Part shown: positions 26,182 through 35,698 of the stretch, piece by piece
Layout of the letters: each line of letters starts with the position of its first letter
Position numbering within the stretch: the stretch's first letter is position 1
Made by a program: the position numbers and the translations under genes
DNA from: Bacteroidota bacterium
GTDB lineage: Bacteria; Bacteroidota; Bacteroidia; NS11-12g; UBA955
DNA: 64,000 bases
Direction of reading: 5' to 3'
Assembly (NCBI GenBank): GCA_025354385.1
Contig: JANXMZ010000025.1
Location: forward strand, 43,199-107,198
The notes under the pieces: generated by a model
Database searches by the model: none
What the model was told of the DNA's origin: nothing
The model's input: the letters and a program-made list of their open reading frames with translations, nothing else

Positions 26182-28119
26182 TTATTCTGTTTTAATATAT
26201 TTATGAAAAGTTTGTTTGTTGTTAATATCTGTTAGTATAATGGTGTAAATGCCATTGTTTAGCATGGCTACATTAATCGAATTTATATCCATTTCATTTA
26301 AGCTGGTTACAACTTTACCAGTAATATCAATTAAGCTTACCTTCTTAATTAACACGTCCGACTGAATATTTAAAATGTTTTGACCATGGCTTGGATTAGG
26401 ATAAATAACCACCGTATTTAATTTTGAAATTTCTTTAACTGCCCCTGGAATGTTAGTTTTTACAACACCTCCCATTATTGGTCTAATCATTGGAACGCCG
26501 GTAATACTTGCCCCTACTTTATCCCAATAGCCTAACAAATTGTAAAATAAATTTGGATTTCTGTAATTACTCTGTTTGTTATAATGATAATTATTGTCGT
26601 AGCCAATGTTCAATATGAAATTACTATTTTGTTTCCAACCAACATAAAAATTGCCCTTTGGCAAAACAATTGACGTATCGAAAACATAATTTACAAAACC
26701 ATTAATGGTATCTATGTATGTAGGAAAATTAATAGGGATATTTTTTAAAATAACATCATTGTTCATATTGTTTGCAGGTGGTTCACTAATCGTTTTCCAT
26801 ACCATTAAACTAAATGGTTTGGTAGAAACGTCTGCTACAGATCTATTAAAAAATATTGATAGCCCCCTTAAGGTATCGGCTTTATAATTTACGAATTTTA
26901 CAGCTGCATAGCCTGGTCCAGGAGGCAATGCTGAGTAATCTAGTCCGTATCCACCTTCCGCACTTCCATCATCATAAGCTAGGTAATTATTAAATTCAAT
27001 TGTTTTAGTATAATCGTTGTTTCTGTTAAGATCAAAATAAGTACTTGCGATCATGTTATCCTGACCCGGATTTGGAGTTATTGTGTACTTGACAAAAACT
27101 TTGGGGTGTTTGCCACTAAAAGTATCCAATTTAAATTGAGGTATTTTTGCAATTGTATCTCCCAGCCCTGGTATATTATTAGAAGTTGTAATACTTTGAT
27201 TAAATACTAATTTATTATACTGATTAAAAATATTCATCGAATATTGAAAATTGGCACCCGACACATTATTATTCTTGAGGTGAAATAAATTTGAGTCAAT
27301 AAGATTTGCACTCACATCTGCTTTGAAATGGTCATATGGCATGCTTTCGTACCATCTCAATGGGCCTGTAGGCACTGCATTAATAGCGACATCGGCCATG
27401 TCTGTATCGTGCGCATTTCGACCAGGTTTTAGTCTGATAAAATCTAAATGCCATTGGTTCATATTACCAGTGTTCTTGCCATAATTTGCAAACACGAATT
27501 TAAATCCTTTATGCAAATAAATTCCTTTATTAATTGGAACCAATACCTGTTTGAAAGGTTTTACCTTCCCACCAGTTACCTTCCAAACCGTTTTAGAGGC
27601 ACCTGTGCTATCGATAAATCTTAAAACCAAGGAATCAGAACCATCAGATACATCACCCAGACCTTGCGCTTGATAGAAGAAGCTAAGGTATATTGAATCC
27701 TTTATGGCGTAAGGTATTTTAGTAATACCGCTGATAAAATATTTGAGATTAATAGGTTTGCTGGTTAGCAAATCACAGATATCACGTGTATTGCCACTCA
27801 AATCATTGTATGGTTTACCTTTAGAATTTAGGTTATCGAAAGTAGCAACTCCATAACTAGGTGGAGAAATAGCAAAATGAGAATTTACGTAAACATTCTT
27901 GTCCAACCATTTAGCAGCATCTGGATAAATAAGTGTGCTAGTGAAATCTTCAAAGAATGGAAGTTTTAAGGTGTCATTTATGGCGCGTTTGGCACTGTTA
28001 GCTTGCACACTTGCTTTAAAAAGTGCAGCATTGGATTGCAATGATGTAATGATAGGACCTTGTGAAAAACAAATTTGGAATTGAATGATAGCTAGAGCAA
28101 CAAGAAAAAACTTTTTCAT
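26182..28119 (-). CDS. Secreted protein with jelly-roll region and T9SS type A sorting domain
   Basis: 645 residues from the ATG at 28119; 28134 is less likely. Signal peptide KKFFLVALAIIQFQICFSQ. From about 55 to 250 there is a MAM/jelly-roll-like beta domain (LPFFEDFTS, SIYLSFFYQAQGLGD, WHLDFIRLKPG), followed by further beta domains. The last about 75 residues are a type A CTD: VVIYPNPSHGQ, ITGKVVTSL, LNNGIYTIIL. Function beyond secretion unknown. A TATTTTTG box lies 12 bases upstream of the start. Confidence 0.87.
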   Translation of the reverse strand: MKKFFLVALAIIQFQICFSQGPIITSLQSNAALFKASVQANSAKRAINDTLKLPFFEDFTSTLIYPDAAKWLDKNVYVNSHFAISPPSYGVATFDNLNSKGKPYNDLSGNTRDICDLLTSKPINLKYFISGITKIPYAIKDSIYLSFFYQAQGLGDVSDGSDSLVLRFIDSTGASKTVWKVTGGKVKPFKQVLVPINKGIYLHKGFKFVFANYGKNTGNMNQWHLDFIRLKPGRNAHDTDMADVAINAVPTGPLRWYESMPYDHFKADVSANLIDSNLFHLKNNNVSGANFQYSMNIFNQYNKLVFNQSITTSNNIPGLGDTIAKIPQFKLDTFSGKHPKVFVKYTITPNPGQDNMIASTYFDLNRNNDYTKTIEFNNYLAYDDGSAEGGYGLDYSALPPGPGYAAVKFVNYKADTLRGLSIFFNRSVADVSTKPFSLMVWKTISEPPANNMNNDVILKNIPINFPTYIDTINGFVNYVFDTSIVLPKGNFYVGWKQNSNFILNIGYDNNYHYNKQSNYRNPNLFYNLLGYWDKVGASITGVPMIRPIMGGVVKTNIPGAVKEISKLNTVVIYPNPSHGQNILNIQSDVLIKKVSLIDITGKVVTSLNEMDINSINVAMLNNGIYTIILTDINNKQTFHKYIKTE

Positions 28120-28131
28120 ATAAAACTTTAA

Positions 28132-28139
28132 CAAAAATA
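28132..28139 (-). promoter_or_regulatory. TATTTTTG -7 box upstream of the T9SS gene at 26182
   Basis: On the minus strand it ends 12 bases before the ATG at 28119, in the 51-base gap after the PASTA gene. It suggests an internal promoter in the purH-led run. Confidence 0.35.
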
Positions 28140-28170
28140 ATAAGAAATTATTGTATTTTATACACAGGGT

Positions 28171-28779
28171 TTACAAACCATCATCATCTTCCACAGGTGG
28201 CGCTATCACATTACTTGAATTGCTAGTATCCAATGAAGAAATTTTCTTAGAAACTGAAATGTCTATAATGGATCCTTTTTCTATTAATGTATTGGCGGGA
28301 ATATCTTTGCCTTTGTATTTTTGTCTTATCACTAAACCACCCCCAAAACTGCTACTCACCGAATCAATTCGCCCTACTTTGAGGCCTGAATTTTTAATCA
28401 GCACCAAAGCAAGGTTAGCAGAACCATTGGTTAATAATGGCATTTTAACTTTTGGTTTCACCCCTGTATTAATTATAACATAAATATAACGGCCAGGTTT
28501 AACATTCAAATCAGGTAATGGATCTTGTTCCACAATCGTCATAGGTTTTAAATCCTCTTTGTATACAGAATCAATGATTATTAATTCTAAATCTTGATCA
28601 TCCAGAACCGTAAATCCCTTTTCAGCCGACATGCCTACCACATTCGGAACTTTTACACTTTCTCCATGACGTGTAAACCACCCAGTAAATAGCATGGCTA
28701 GCAAAAGAAATGCTAAAAAAGCAACAACTGCCAATGCTAGATTTTTGATAATGATTTTAAGGGTCAATCCTTTGAACAT
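28171..28779 (-). CDS. Membrane-anchored PASTA domain protein
   Basis: 202 residues from the ATG at 28779; a TTG at 28827 directly after the hydrolase stop would add 16 residues. One membrane helix (LALAVVAFLAFLLLAMLFTG), then two or three PASTA repeats outside: VPNVVGMSAEKGFTVLDDQ, MPLLTNGSANLALVLIKN and a third ending SIIDISVSKK. PASTA domains bind peptidoglycan or muropeptides in PknB-type kinases and penicillin-binding proteins; here there is no kinase or transpeptidase domain. The tail is acidic (VEDDDGL). Cell-envelope role is inferred. Confidence 0.88.
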   Translation of the reverse strand: MFKGLTLKIIIKNLALAVVAFLAFLLLAMLFTGWFTRHGESVKVPNVVGMSAEKGFTVLDDQDLELIIIDSVYKEDLKPMTIVEQDPLPDLNVKPGRYIYVIINTGVKPKVKMPLLTNGSANLALVLIKNSGLKVGRIDSVSSSFGGGLVIRQKYKGKDIPANTLIEKGSIIDISVSKKISSLDTSNSSNVIAPPVEDDDGL

Positions 28780-28827
28780 TTTAATTATTAAGCTTGCAAA
28801 AATGATGAATTTATTGAGATAAACCAA

Positions 28828-29523
28828 TTAAAAGGTTAAATCCGCAATGCTAGTAATATTTTGTTTTAAAATTTCAGTCAAATAAATCATGTCCATCCTT
28901 TCGAGCAAATGCTCTTGATCCTCTAATACTTTATAAGTCATATGGTGATTTTCAGAAATAAAATTGATGGTTTCGTCTGTTGTTACCATCTTGTCTTTGC
29001 TTCCTAATAACATAAAAACGGGAATTCTATTGTGCGTGAATTCCTCCTTTTGAAGAGGATTCAAACCAATTGAATTTAATATATCTTTTGTTTTATCAAT
29101 CAAGTGATGCCATTTATTACCGTGTTCTATTTTTAATTTAGGTATTATTGGTGTTAAATTTTCTTCAGATAGTTTAGTATTTTCATAGGTTGCAATAGCA
29201 ATATTCCAATTTACTTTTGTGGCAATAGTGATAATTCCTAAACACCCCTTTGGCTCTTCTAAGGTGTGTTTCAGTGCAATGTACCCACCCATGCTATATC
29301 CAATTATGAAATAGTCTCTTATTTCTTTTGAATGAACATACGATGCAAGCCATAAAGCAAGTTTCTGATAACTGTATGTGTCTAGTATTTCAGTTGAATT
29401 GCCATGCTGTGGAAAGTTCAAATTATGAACTTCATAAATTTCTTCGAAGGTAGAAATGTAATTTAACCAATCTGTATTACAACCTAAAGCACCATGCAAA
29501 AATATCAGATGCTTTTTGTTCAT
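28828..29523 (-). CDS. Alpha/beta hydrolase
   Basis: 231 residues. HGALGCNTDW is the oxyanion-loop HG motif; the nucleophile elbow is GYSMGGYIAL; a late Asp (LGSKDKM) and His (DQEHLLER) complete the triad. No signal peptide. Its ATG overlaps the purH stop by one base (TAATG), so translation is coupled. Substrate unknown; ester or thioester hydrolysis is plausible. Confidence 0.9.
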   Translation of the reverse strand: MNKKHLIFLHGALGCNTDWLNYISTFEEIYEVHNLNFPQHGNSTEILDTYSYQKLALWLASYVHSKEIRDYFIIGYSMGGYIALKHTLEEPKGCLGIITIATKVNWNIAIATYENTKLSEENLTPIIPKLKIEHGNKWHHLIDKTKDILNSIGLNPLQKEEFTHNRIPVFMLLGSKDKMVTTDETINFISENHHMTYKVLEDQEHLLERMDMIYLTEILKQNITSIADLTF

Positions 29524-31046
29524 TAATGTTTAAAATGACGGATGCCTGTTAACACCATTGCTTGCCCATTTAAATTGGCCGCATCAATGCTATCTTGATC
29601 CTTTATACTTCCGCCCGGTTGAGCAATTGCCTTGATACCTGCAGTGTTAGCAATGGCCACACAATCTGGGAATGGAAAAAATGCTTCAGATGCTATCACA
29701 GCCCCAGTAGTATCAAATCCAAATGTGTTGGCTTTTTTTATCGCAAATTCAAGTGCATCCACGCGCGAAGTCTGTCCGCAACCCATTCCCAATATTTGTT
29801 GGTTTTTAACAATTGCAATGCCATTTGATTTCAAGTGTTTTACTGCTTTAATCGCAAATTCTAAATCCGTCAACTCTTGCTCTGTAGGTGCCACATTCGT
29901 AACAACTTTAAAATCTTTTCTAGTTTCTGTGCTCCAATCTGATTGTTGGGCCAATACGCCATTGAGAAGGGTTTTGTAAAGCATAGAATTTTTAATTTCT
30001 TTTTTCACTTTAACAATGATTCTATTTTTCTTTTGTTTTAGAATTTCTAAAGCATCTTCATCAAAATCAGGTGCTGCAACTAATTCAAAGAATAAACTAT
30101 TCATTTCTGTAGCTGTTGCTTTATCAATGGCTCTGTTGCTAGTTAAAACACCTCCAAAGGCAGAGATGGTATCGCAAGCAAATGCAGCAGTATAAGCCTC
30201 GGAAATAGAATGTCTAGTAGCCAAGCCACAAGCATTGGTGTGTTTAATAATGGCAAAAGTTGGATCGCTGAATTCGGCAACTAATTGCAATGCAGCCTCC
30301 ACATCTACTAAATTGTTGTATGATAGTTCTTTTCCATTGAGGATTTCAAATACCTCATTTAAATCACCATAAAATGTTCCTGTTTGATGCGGGTTTTCGC
30401 CATAACGCAATTGTTTTGAATTTAAAATACTCGACTTGTAAACGGGCAATTGTTGAGATTGATTGAAGTAATTGAAAATTTGAGTGTCATAGTGGGAGGA
30501 GGTCATGAAAGCTTTGGCAGCAAATACTCTACGATCCTCCAAAGAAGTGCTACCTTTTTTATTTTCAAGAAGTGTGATTAACTCTTGGTACTGGTTTCTA
30601 TCAGAAACAATAAGGGTATCATTGTAATTTTTTGCCGTAGCCCTAATCAACGAAATACCACCGATATCAATTTTTTCAATAATTTCAGCTTCATAATTGG
30701 TGCTCTTAACAGTTTCTTCAAATGGATAAAGATCTACTATTACAAGGTCTATCATTGGTATTTTGTGTTCCGATAATTGCGCTTGGTCATTGGTATTATC
30801 CCTTCTGGCTAAAATACCTCCGAATACGATTGGGTGCAATGTCTTAACCCTTCCATCTAAAATTTCAGGAAAACCGGTTAAAGTCTCAACCGCAACGGCT
30901 GAAATACCCATTTCTCGAATAAATTTCAAAGTGCCTCCTGTAGAATAGATGGTGACGCCTTGTGCATGTAGTAATTTAACGATGGTGTCTAAATTGTCTT
31001 TATAAAAAACGGAAATGAGCGCAGATTGGATGGTTTTAATGGACAT
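29523..31046 (-). CDS. purH: Bifunctional AICAR formyltransferase/IMP cyclohydrolase PurH
   Basis: 507 residues from the ATG at 31046 (MSIKTIQSALISVF), the normal family start; 31070 would add 8 non-conserved residues. IMP cyclohydrolase (MGS-like) domain about 1-190 with YSTGGTLKF and GFPEILDGRVKTLHP. AICAR formyltransferase domain about 195-507 with LRYGENPHQ, IKHTNACGLA and AFFPFPDCV. It catalyses the last two steps of IMP synthesis. First gene of the run down to 23951. Confidence 0.97.
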   Translation of the reverse strand: MSIKTIQSALISVFYKDNLDTIVKLLHAQGVTIYSTGGTLKFIREMGISAVAVETLTGFPEILDGRVKTLHPIVFGGILARRDNTNDQAQLSEHKIPMIDLVIVDLYPFEETVKSTNYEAEIIEKIDIGGISLIRATAKNYNDTLIVSDRNQYQELITLLENKKGSTSLEDRRVFAAKAFMTSSHYDTQIFNYFNQSQQLPVYKSSILNSKQLRYGENPHQTGTFYGDLNEVFEILNGKELSYNNLVDVEAALQLVAEFSDPTFAIIKHTNACGLATRHSISEAYTAAFACDTISAFGGVLTSNRAIDKATATEMNSLFFELVAAPDFDEDALEILKQKKNRIIVKVKKEIKNSMLYKTLLNGVLAQQSDWSTETRKDFKVVTNVAPTEQELTDLEFAIKAVKHLKSNGIAIVKNQQILGMGCGQTSRVDALEFAIKKANTFGFDTTGAVIASEAFFPFPDCVAIANTAGIKAIAQPGGSIKDQDSIDAANLNGQAMVLTGIRHFKH

Positions 31047-31134
31047 AAATTTGAGAATGCAAATTAACAATCAAAAAGCGGATGGTTTTGTACTTATTTT
31101 ACACAATTTCAATAAATAGAAAAACTTTTATAGA

Positions 31135-33345
31135 TTACTTTATGATACTTAATTTTTGAAAATAGGTGTCACCATTAATGATACATTTAACAAGATAAAC
31201 TCCTGAGTTGATTTTACTAATATCAATAGATTTATTGACTTCCGCTTCTTCCAATATCTCCGACGCCACAATATTGCCCAACGCATTTATAATTTCAATG
31301 GTCCCTTTTAAATGATAGCCAATCGCCAAATGAATATTTATTTGGTTGCTGGCAGGATTTGGAAATGCATTAAAGCCATCATGCGTCTCTACATTTTTTA
31401 CGGAAGTATTTTCAAATAGTAATCCATTTGAATTGGCGTTCAAAATACTTCTGATATATGCGTTTTCTTGATACTCGGCAACAAACCCAACAACACTGAT
31501 ATCATTAGGTTTATACATGCCATCATTTTGCCCAGGATCATCAATAGTGCTGCAATATTTGGTATTATTGTCTACATTGTAATCTACTTGCGTGGTGGCA
31601 GGTAAGGTATAACTGACATCAAAATTAAATACATCATTTGGTTTAATAAATCCCGGCAGACTATTTTCTTTCCCCCAAGCGCCCATGGGCATGCCAATTA
31701 CCACATATTGGTGCAAATAGCCATCCATATAATGCAATTCATTGTAATAAGGGTGGCTAGATCCACCTGCCACACCACCATTGTAATCCTTGCTGTAGTA
31801 GTTATTCTGACTCCATTGGCTAGGCGAAATATAGCCTCGCACATTGTTCTCAGTTATGATAGTGCCAACTCTGTAATTGCCCAATAAATAATCGTGGAAT
31901 TTAACCTGAAGTGTATAAGTAATCAATCGCGTAACTTCATCAAAATTGCGTTTTAAAATATTGATTTCAATATTACTTGAATCTACTTTTTCAATATTCA
32001 AAATATTTTGCCATCCGTTGGATTGACCGGTAAAAAACTTTCTATCAATTAAACCATAGGGATAGCCCTTTTGATAGGTCGTATTTACTTTGTTACTTTC
32101 AATGGTTTCCATTGGATCGCCAAAATGGTGCATTACAGGAATTACCCCTGTTTTCATTGTTTTTTGAGCTTCTTCGGCTACATAATGTGCATTTGGGCAG
32201 TAGCCACACCATCCTCCAGTAGATATTTCTAACAATACGTTTCTAGGCAATGGATGCACACCAAGAATTCGGAGGACACTAGAAATATTTCTGTAATAGG
32301 AAGAATCCTTATTGAGTGAATCGGGTTGTAAAAGTGCCTCGCAAGCAATCTTATTGATGCTGCCTGCAGAACCAGAGCTCCAAGGTTTTGAATGAGCAAT
32401 GGTTAAGGTATTTTCGCCAAATGGTAATAAGGCATTAATGGTATGATTTAGCTGAATTGTATCCTTTAATAAATTGCCATCCACACGGTATTGATAGTTG
32501 AAATTGTAAACCGTATCTGAGCCAATATTACTTATTTTACTGCTAACAATAACAGCTTCTTTGATTTTATAATTACTAGCCAGCAGGTTTTGTTTTACAT
32601 ACAATTGTTGTTTTGGTTGTATGCCAGCATGAAATTGGTACACGATGGTATTGTTTTTATCTGCAGAAAGGGCAACAGGGAAAGCAATTGGTTTGTTTCT
32701 AATCATCTTGCCAATATTGCTATTGTCAAAATAGCCTGCAATTCCTTTAATATTGTTTCTTCCAAAAAAATTATAGACAAAGTCAAATCTGGAGCTTGTA
32801 CCTTCATAAAGGATAATGGCGAAGGCAAACACATCCGCATTGGTAACACTGCCAGTTAACGAATCGCTGGCTTTGGTAAGGCCATAAAATTGAATAATAT
32901 GTTTTCTGTTTGGCGAAACGCCTTCGTTATAAGAAAAAACTTTAATTGGGAACTCCTGATTGGGAAAGGGTAATTTTTTAAGGCGGAAATCATACCAAAA
33001 TGGCATGAGCGTATTTTTTACTTGGTTGAGATTGATAAATCCCGAATCGGGTTTGTAGGAAATTGTATTATTTGTATTAAATGAAATGTATCCATTTTCG
33101 CTCACCCTATAATTATTATAATATATACCATTGAATTCAAAAGGGAAGGAGATGGCTTGTGATGGAGACATGTAATCATTGGTTTGTTGAAATAATATCT
33201 GTTTGGTATTAAAGGAATCTGTCACTCGATTCAAATCATATTCAGCAGGCAATTCTCCATTCGTTTGAAAATAATAAAACGACTGGGCACTCGTTTTATG
33301 AAAGTGAGCAAAAGCAAGTATCAAAAGAATTAAAGATGCTCTCAT
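31135..33345 (-). CDS. Omp28-like secreted protein with CxxC motif, T9SS type A
   Basis: 736 residues from the ATG at 33345 (MRASLILLILAFAHFHKTSA is a good signal peptide; 33402 would bury it). The N-terminal half is a beta region (FPFEFNGIYYNNYRVSENGY). An Omp28-type region in the second half opens NVLLEISTGGWCGYCPNAHY, with a thioredoxin-like CGYC. Type A CTD at the end (FNAFPNPASNQINI, NSGVYLVKCI). Paralogue of the upstream gene at 33436. A promoter TTTG-N23-TAAATTTG lies just in front, so it has its own message. Confidence 0.87.
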   Translation of the reverse strand: MRASLILLILAFAHFHKTSAQSFYYFQTNGELPAEYDLNRVTDSFNTKQILFQQTNDYMSPSQAISFPFEFNGIYYNNYRVSENGYISFNTNNTISYKPDSGFINLNQVKNTLMPFWYDFRLKKLPFPNQEFPIKVFSYNEGVSPNRKHIIQFYGLTKASDSLTGSVTNADVFAFAIILYEGTSSRFDFVYNFFGRNNIKGIAGYFDNSNIGKMIRNKPIAFPVALSADKNNTIVYQFHAGIQPKQQLYVKQNLLASNYKIKEAVIVSSKISNIGSDTVYNFNYQYRVDGNLLKDTIQLNHTINALLPFGENTLTIAHSKPWSSGSAGSINKIACEALLQPDSLNKDSSYYRNISSVLRILGVHPLPRNVLLEISTGGWCGYCPNAHYVAEEAQKTMKTGVIPVMHHFGDPMETIESNKVNTTYQKGYPYGLIDRKFFTGQSNGWQNILNIEKVDSSNIEINILKRNFDEVTRLITYTLQVKFHDYLLGNYRVGTIITENNVRGYISPSQWSQNNYYSKDYNGGVAGGSSHPYYNELHYMDGYLHQYVVIGMPMGAWGKENSLPGFIKPNDVFNFDVSYTLPATTQVDYNVDNNTKYCSTIDDPGQNDGMYKPNDISVVGFVAEYQENAYIRSILNANSNGLLFENTSVKNVETHDGFNAFPNPASNQINIHLAIGYHLKGTIEIINALGNIVASEILEEAEVNKSIDISKINSGVYLVKCIINGDTYFQKLSIIK

Positions 33346-33351
33346 ATCTAA

Positions 33352-33386
33352 CAAATTTACAGAATAATTTTTATTTCTTTCGCAAA
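33352..33386 (-). promoter_or_regulatory. Bacteroidota-type promoter of the Omp28-like gene at 31135
   Basis: Minus strand: TTTG at 33386-33383, a 23-base spacer, TAAATTTG at 33359-33352, then 6 bases to the ATG at 33345. The -33 box lies inside the A/T run of the preceding terminator. Confidence 0.5.
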
Positions 33387-33418
33387 AAAAAAGCAACATC
33401 ATTTGATGTTGCTTTTTT
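33384..33418 (-). terminator. Intrinsic terminator after the Omp28-like gene at 33436
   Basis: GCAACATCA and TGATGTTGC form the core of a 15-bp stem (33387-33401 and 33404-33418) with a 2-base loop. On the minus strand it is followed by T. It begins 17 bases after the stop at 33436. Confidence 0.85.
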
Positions 33419-33435
33419 AAAAGTTATTATCTAAA

Positions 33436-35643
33436 TTATTTTATTACACTTAATTTAGTTGAGGTAGTTCCATTAGCAGTGGTAACATTAATGGTGTAAA
33501 TACCTGAAGCATAATTAGCAGTGTTAATGATGAAGTTGTTTTCACCACCTTCCATAATGCCATTTTGTTCAACAGAAACCAATTGTCCCATTGAGTTAAA
33601 TACTTCAATTTTAACATTGGTATTTTCTGTTAGGTTAATGGTAACATTAGCAAAATCTTTTGCTGGGTTAGGGAATACAGTGTTGATAGTTGCAGAAGCA
33701 GATGCATCTTGAACCTTAGAAGCAAAATTCCAAAGTTTTTGAGAACCTGCATTCAAAATAGGTCTGTTTCCAACGTTGGCGCCATCGTATTCAGCAACAA
33801 AACCAATTAGATTTAACATTGGAACTTTGTTCCAACCTTGGTTAACACCTGCATCATCTTTAGTGTTGCAAAAATCAGTGTTGTTATCAGCGGCAAAAGA
33901 AACTTTAGTTTCAGCACCTACTACATAGGTAAAATCAAAATTATAATCTACATTAGGTTCTGCAACATCAGGAATGATAGCAGCTAAACCCCAAGCAGAG
34001 TTGTTAGGGAATGCTCTGGTAACATGTTGGTGTCTGTAGCCATCCATATATTCCAATTCGTTGTACAATGGGTGTGAAGCACCACCAACCCCACCAGAAG
34101 AATGGAATTTGCTATAGTAGTTATGTTGACTCCAGTTATTTTGGTTAACATTACCTCTAACTTCATCTTCGCTCACAATAGCACCGATTCTTAAATCACC
34201 TGCCCAATAATCAGAGAAATTAGCATTCACACGGAACACAATGGTTCTAGTAGTTGGGTTAAAGCTTTTGGCAGTAATGGTTACTTTTACAGGAGCGTCA
34301 ACAGATAATCTGTTTGAAATTTCTTGAGCCCAAGTTCCTCTGTTGGCAGGGAATACAGTTCTATCAATAAATCCACTAGGGTATCCACTTGCATATGCAG
34401 TATTAATTAAGTCACTTTGAGTAGTAGACATTAAATCTGAATTGTGGTGCATAACAGGAATTACTCTGTCGCCATTTTGATCAACAACATCTTTCATGAT
34501 TAAGTGTCCGTCTGGGCAATATCCGCACCATCCACCAGTTGCTTCTTCGAATAATATATTTCTTGTAACGTTAGCAGTTCCGTTATTTCTTAAAACATTA
34601 GCGGTTAATTCACTGTTAACTAAATCTGCATCTGTTCCAGTACTGTTAGGTTTTCCAACCCATACTTTAACAGCACTAAGAGTACCAACAACACCGCTGC
34701 TCCATGGAATATTATGAGTGAAAGATAAACTACTTTCACCGCTGCCAATTAAACCAAGAGAATTCATGGTATAAGTTTGAGTAGCACCACCATCAATACT
34801 GTAATAAACCTCTAAACTAGTGATTGGAGATTTACCGTAGTTTTGAATAACACCACCAATACTTACAGGAGTTCCTACTTTGTAGTATCTTGCTAAATCA
34901 GTACTCATTAAAACTGGATCTAAATCTGCTTGAGTACCATAATTGAACTGATAAACGATGTTTTTAGCATCAGAATAATCTGCTGCTACTTTAAAGTTTG
35001 AAGTAGTTCCACCAACTGTTAAGCCAGTACTACCATCTGCATTTTCACAACCAATAATACCGGTTGAACCAGCATTTCCAAATGCATTATAAATAATGTC
35101 GTATCTGCCAGATGTACCTTCGTAAAGTACAATTGCAAATGAATAAACATCAGAATTAGCAGCAATAGCACCACCCTTTGCAGATAAGCCATAATACTGA
35201 ATAACATGTCTTCTGTTTGGAGAAGAACCAGTATTGTAACTAAAAACTTGTACAGGGAAATTAGCGTTTGGAGCAGCTTTTAATTCAAAATCTTTCCAAA
35301 AAGCGTAAATTGCATTGTTAGGATCTGCTGAAGTAGGCAATGATGAACCCGGCGCTACAGAGGCAGTTGGAGTAGTGTTAAAAGTTATATAACCGTTGTC
35401 GCTTGCTTTGTAAGAAGTAACAGCAGCTCCATAAAAATTAAAAGTAAATGGAATCGTTTGAGCACTAGAAAGTAAATCGTTACTTGATTTGTTTAGCAAA
35501 ATAGTGTTACCTGAAGTAGCAGAAACCTGCCCATTGGCGTAACCAGTAGGATTGACACCCACTTTTTTAACATAATAGTAATTTTGAGCAAAAACTGATG
35601 ATATCATCATAATTGCTAACACTGGAAGTATTATTTTTTTCAT
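33436..35643 (-). CDS. Omp28-like secreted protein with CxxC motif, T9SS type A (paralogue)
   Basis: 735 residues from the ATG at 35643 (MKKIILPVLAIMMISSVFAQ is the signal peptide; 35673 would precede it). Same architecture as the gene at 31135: N-terminal beta region (IPFTFNFYGAAVTSYKASDN), NILFEEATGGWCGYCPDGH with CGYC, VIPVMHHNSDLM, then a type A CTD (INTVFPNPAKDF, ASGIYTINV). Probably a surface or secreted protein with a thioredoxin-like module; activity untested in this family as far as I know. A terminator follows it. Confidence 0.88.
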   Translation of the reverse strand: MKKIILPVLAIMMISSVFAQNYYYVKKVGVNPTGYANGQVSATSGNTILLNKSSNDLLSSAQTIPFTFNFYGAAVTSYKASDNGYITFNTTPTASVAPGSSLPTSADPNNAIYAFWKDFELKAAPNANFPVQVFSYNTGSSPNRRHVIQYYGLSAKGGAIAANSDVYSFAIVLYEGTSGRYDIIYNAFGNAGSTGIIGCENADGSTGLTVGGTTSNFKVAADYSDAKNIVYQFNYGTQADLDPVLMSTDLARYYKVGTPVSIGGVIQNYGKSPITSLEVYYSIDGGATQTYTMNSLGLIGSGESSLSFTHNIPWSSGVVGTLSAVKVWVGKPNSTGTDADLVNSELTANVLRNNGTANVTRNILFEEATGGWCGYCPDGHLIMKDVVDQNGDRVIPVMHHNSDLMSTTQSDLINTAYASGYPSGFIDRTVFPANRGTWAQEISNRLSVDAPVKVTITAKSFNPTTRTIVFRVNANFSDYWAGDLRIGAIVSEDEVRGNVNQNNWSQHNYYSKFHSSGGVGGASHPLYNELEYMDGYRHQHVTRAFPNNSAWGLAAIIPDVAEPNVDYNFDFTYVVGAETKVSFAADNNTDFCNTKDDAGVNQGWNKVPMLNLIGFVAEYDGANVGNRPILNAGSQKLWNFASKVQDASASATINTVFPNPAKDFANVTINLTENTNVKIEVFNSMGQLVSVEQNGIMEGGENNFIINTANYASGIYTINVTTANGTTSTKLSVIK

Positions 35644-35698
35644 TTTTAATAAAATTTTAGCAATTTTAAGCAAAAAAAGCTTAATCTAAAAGAAATAT

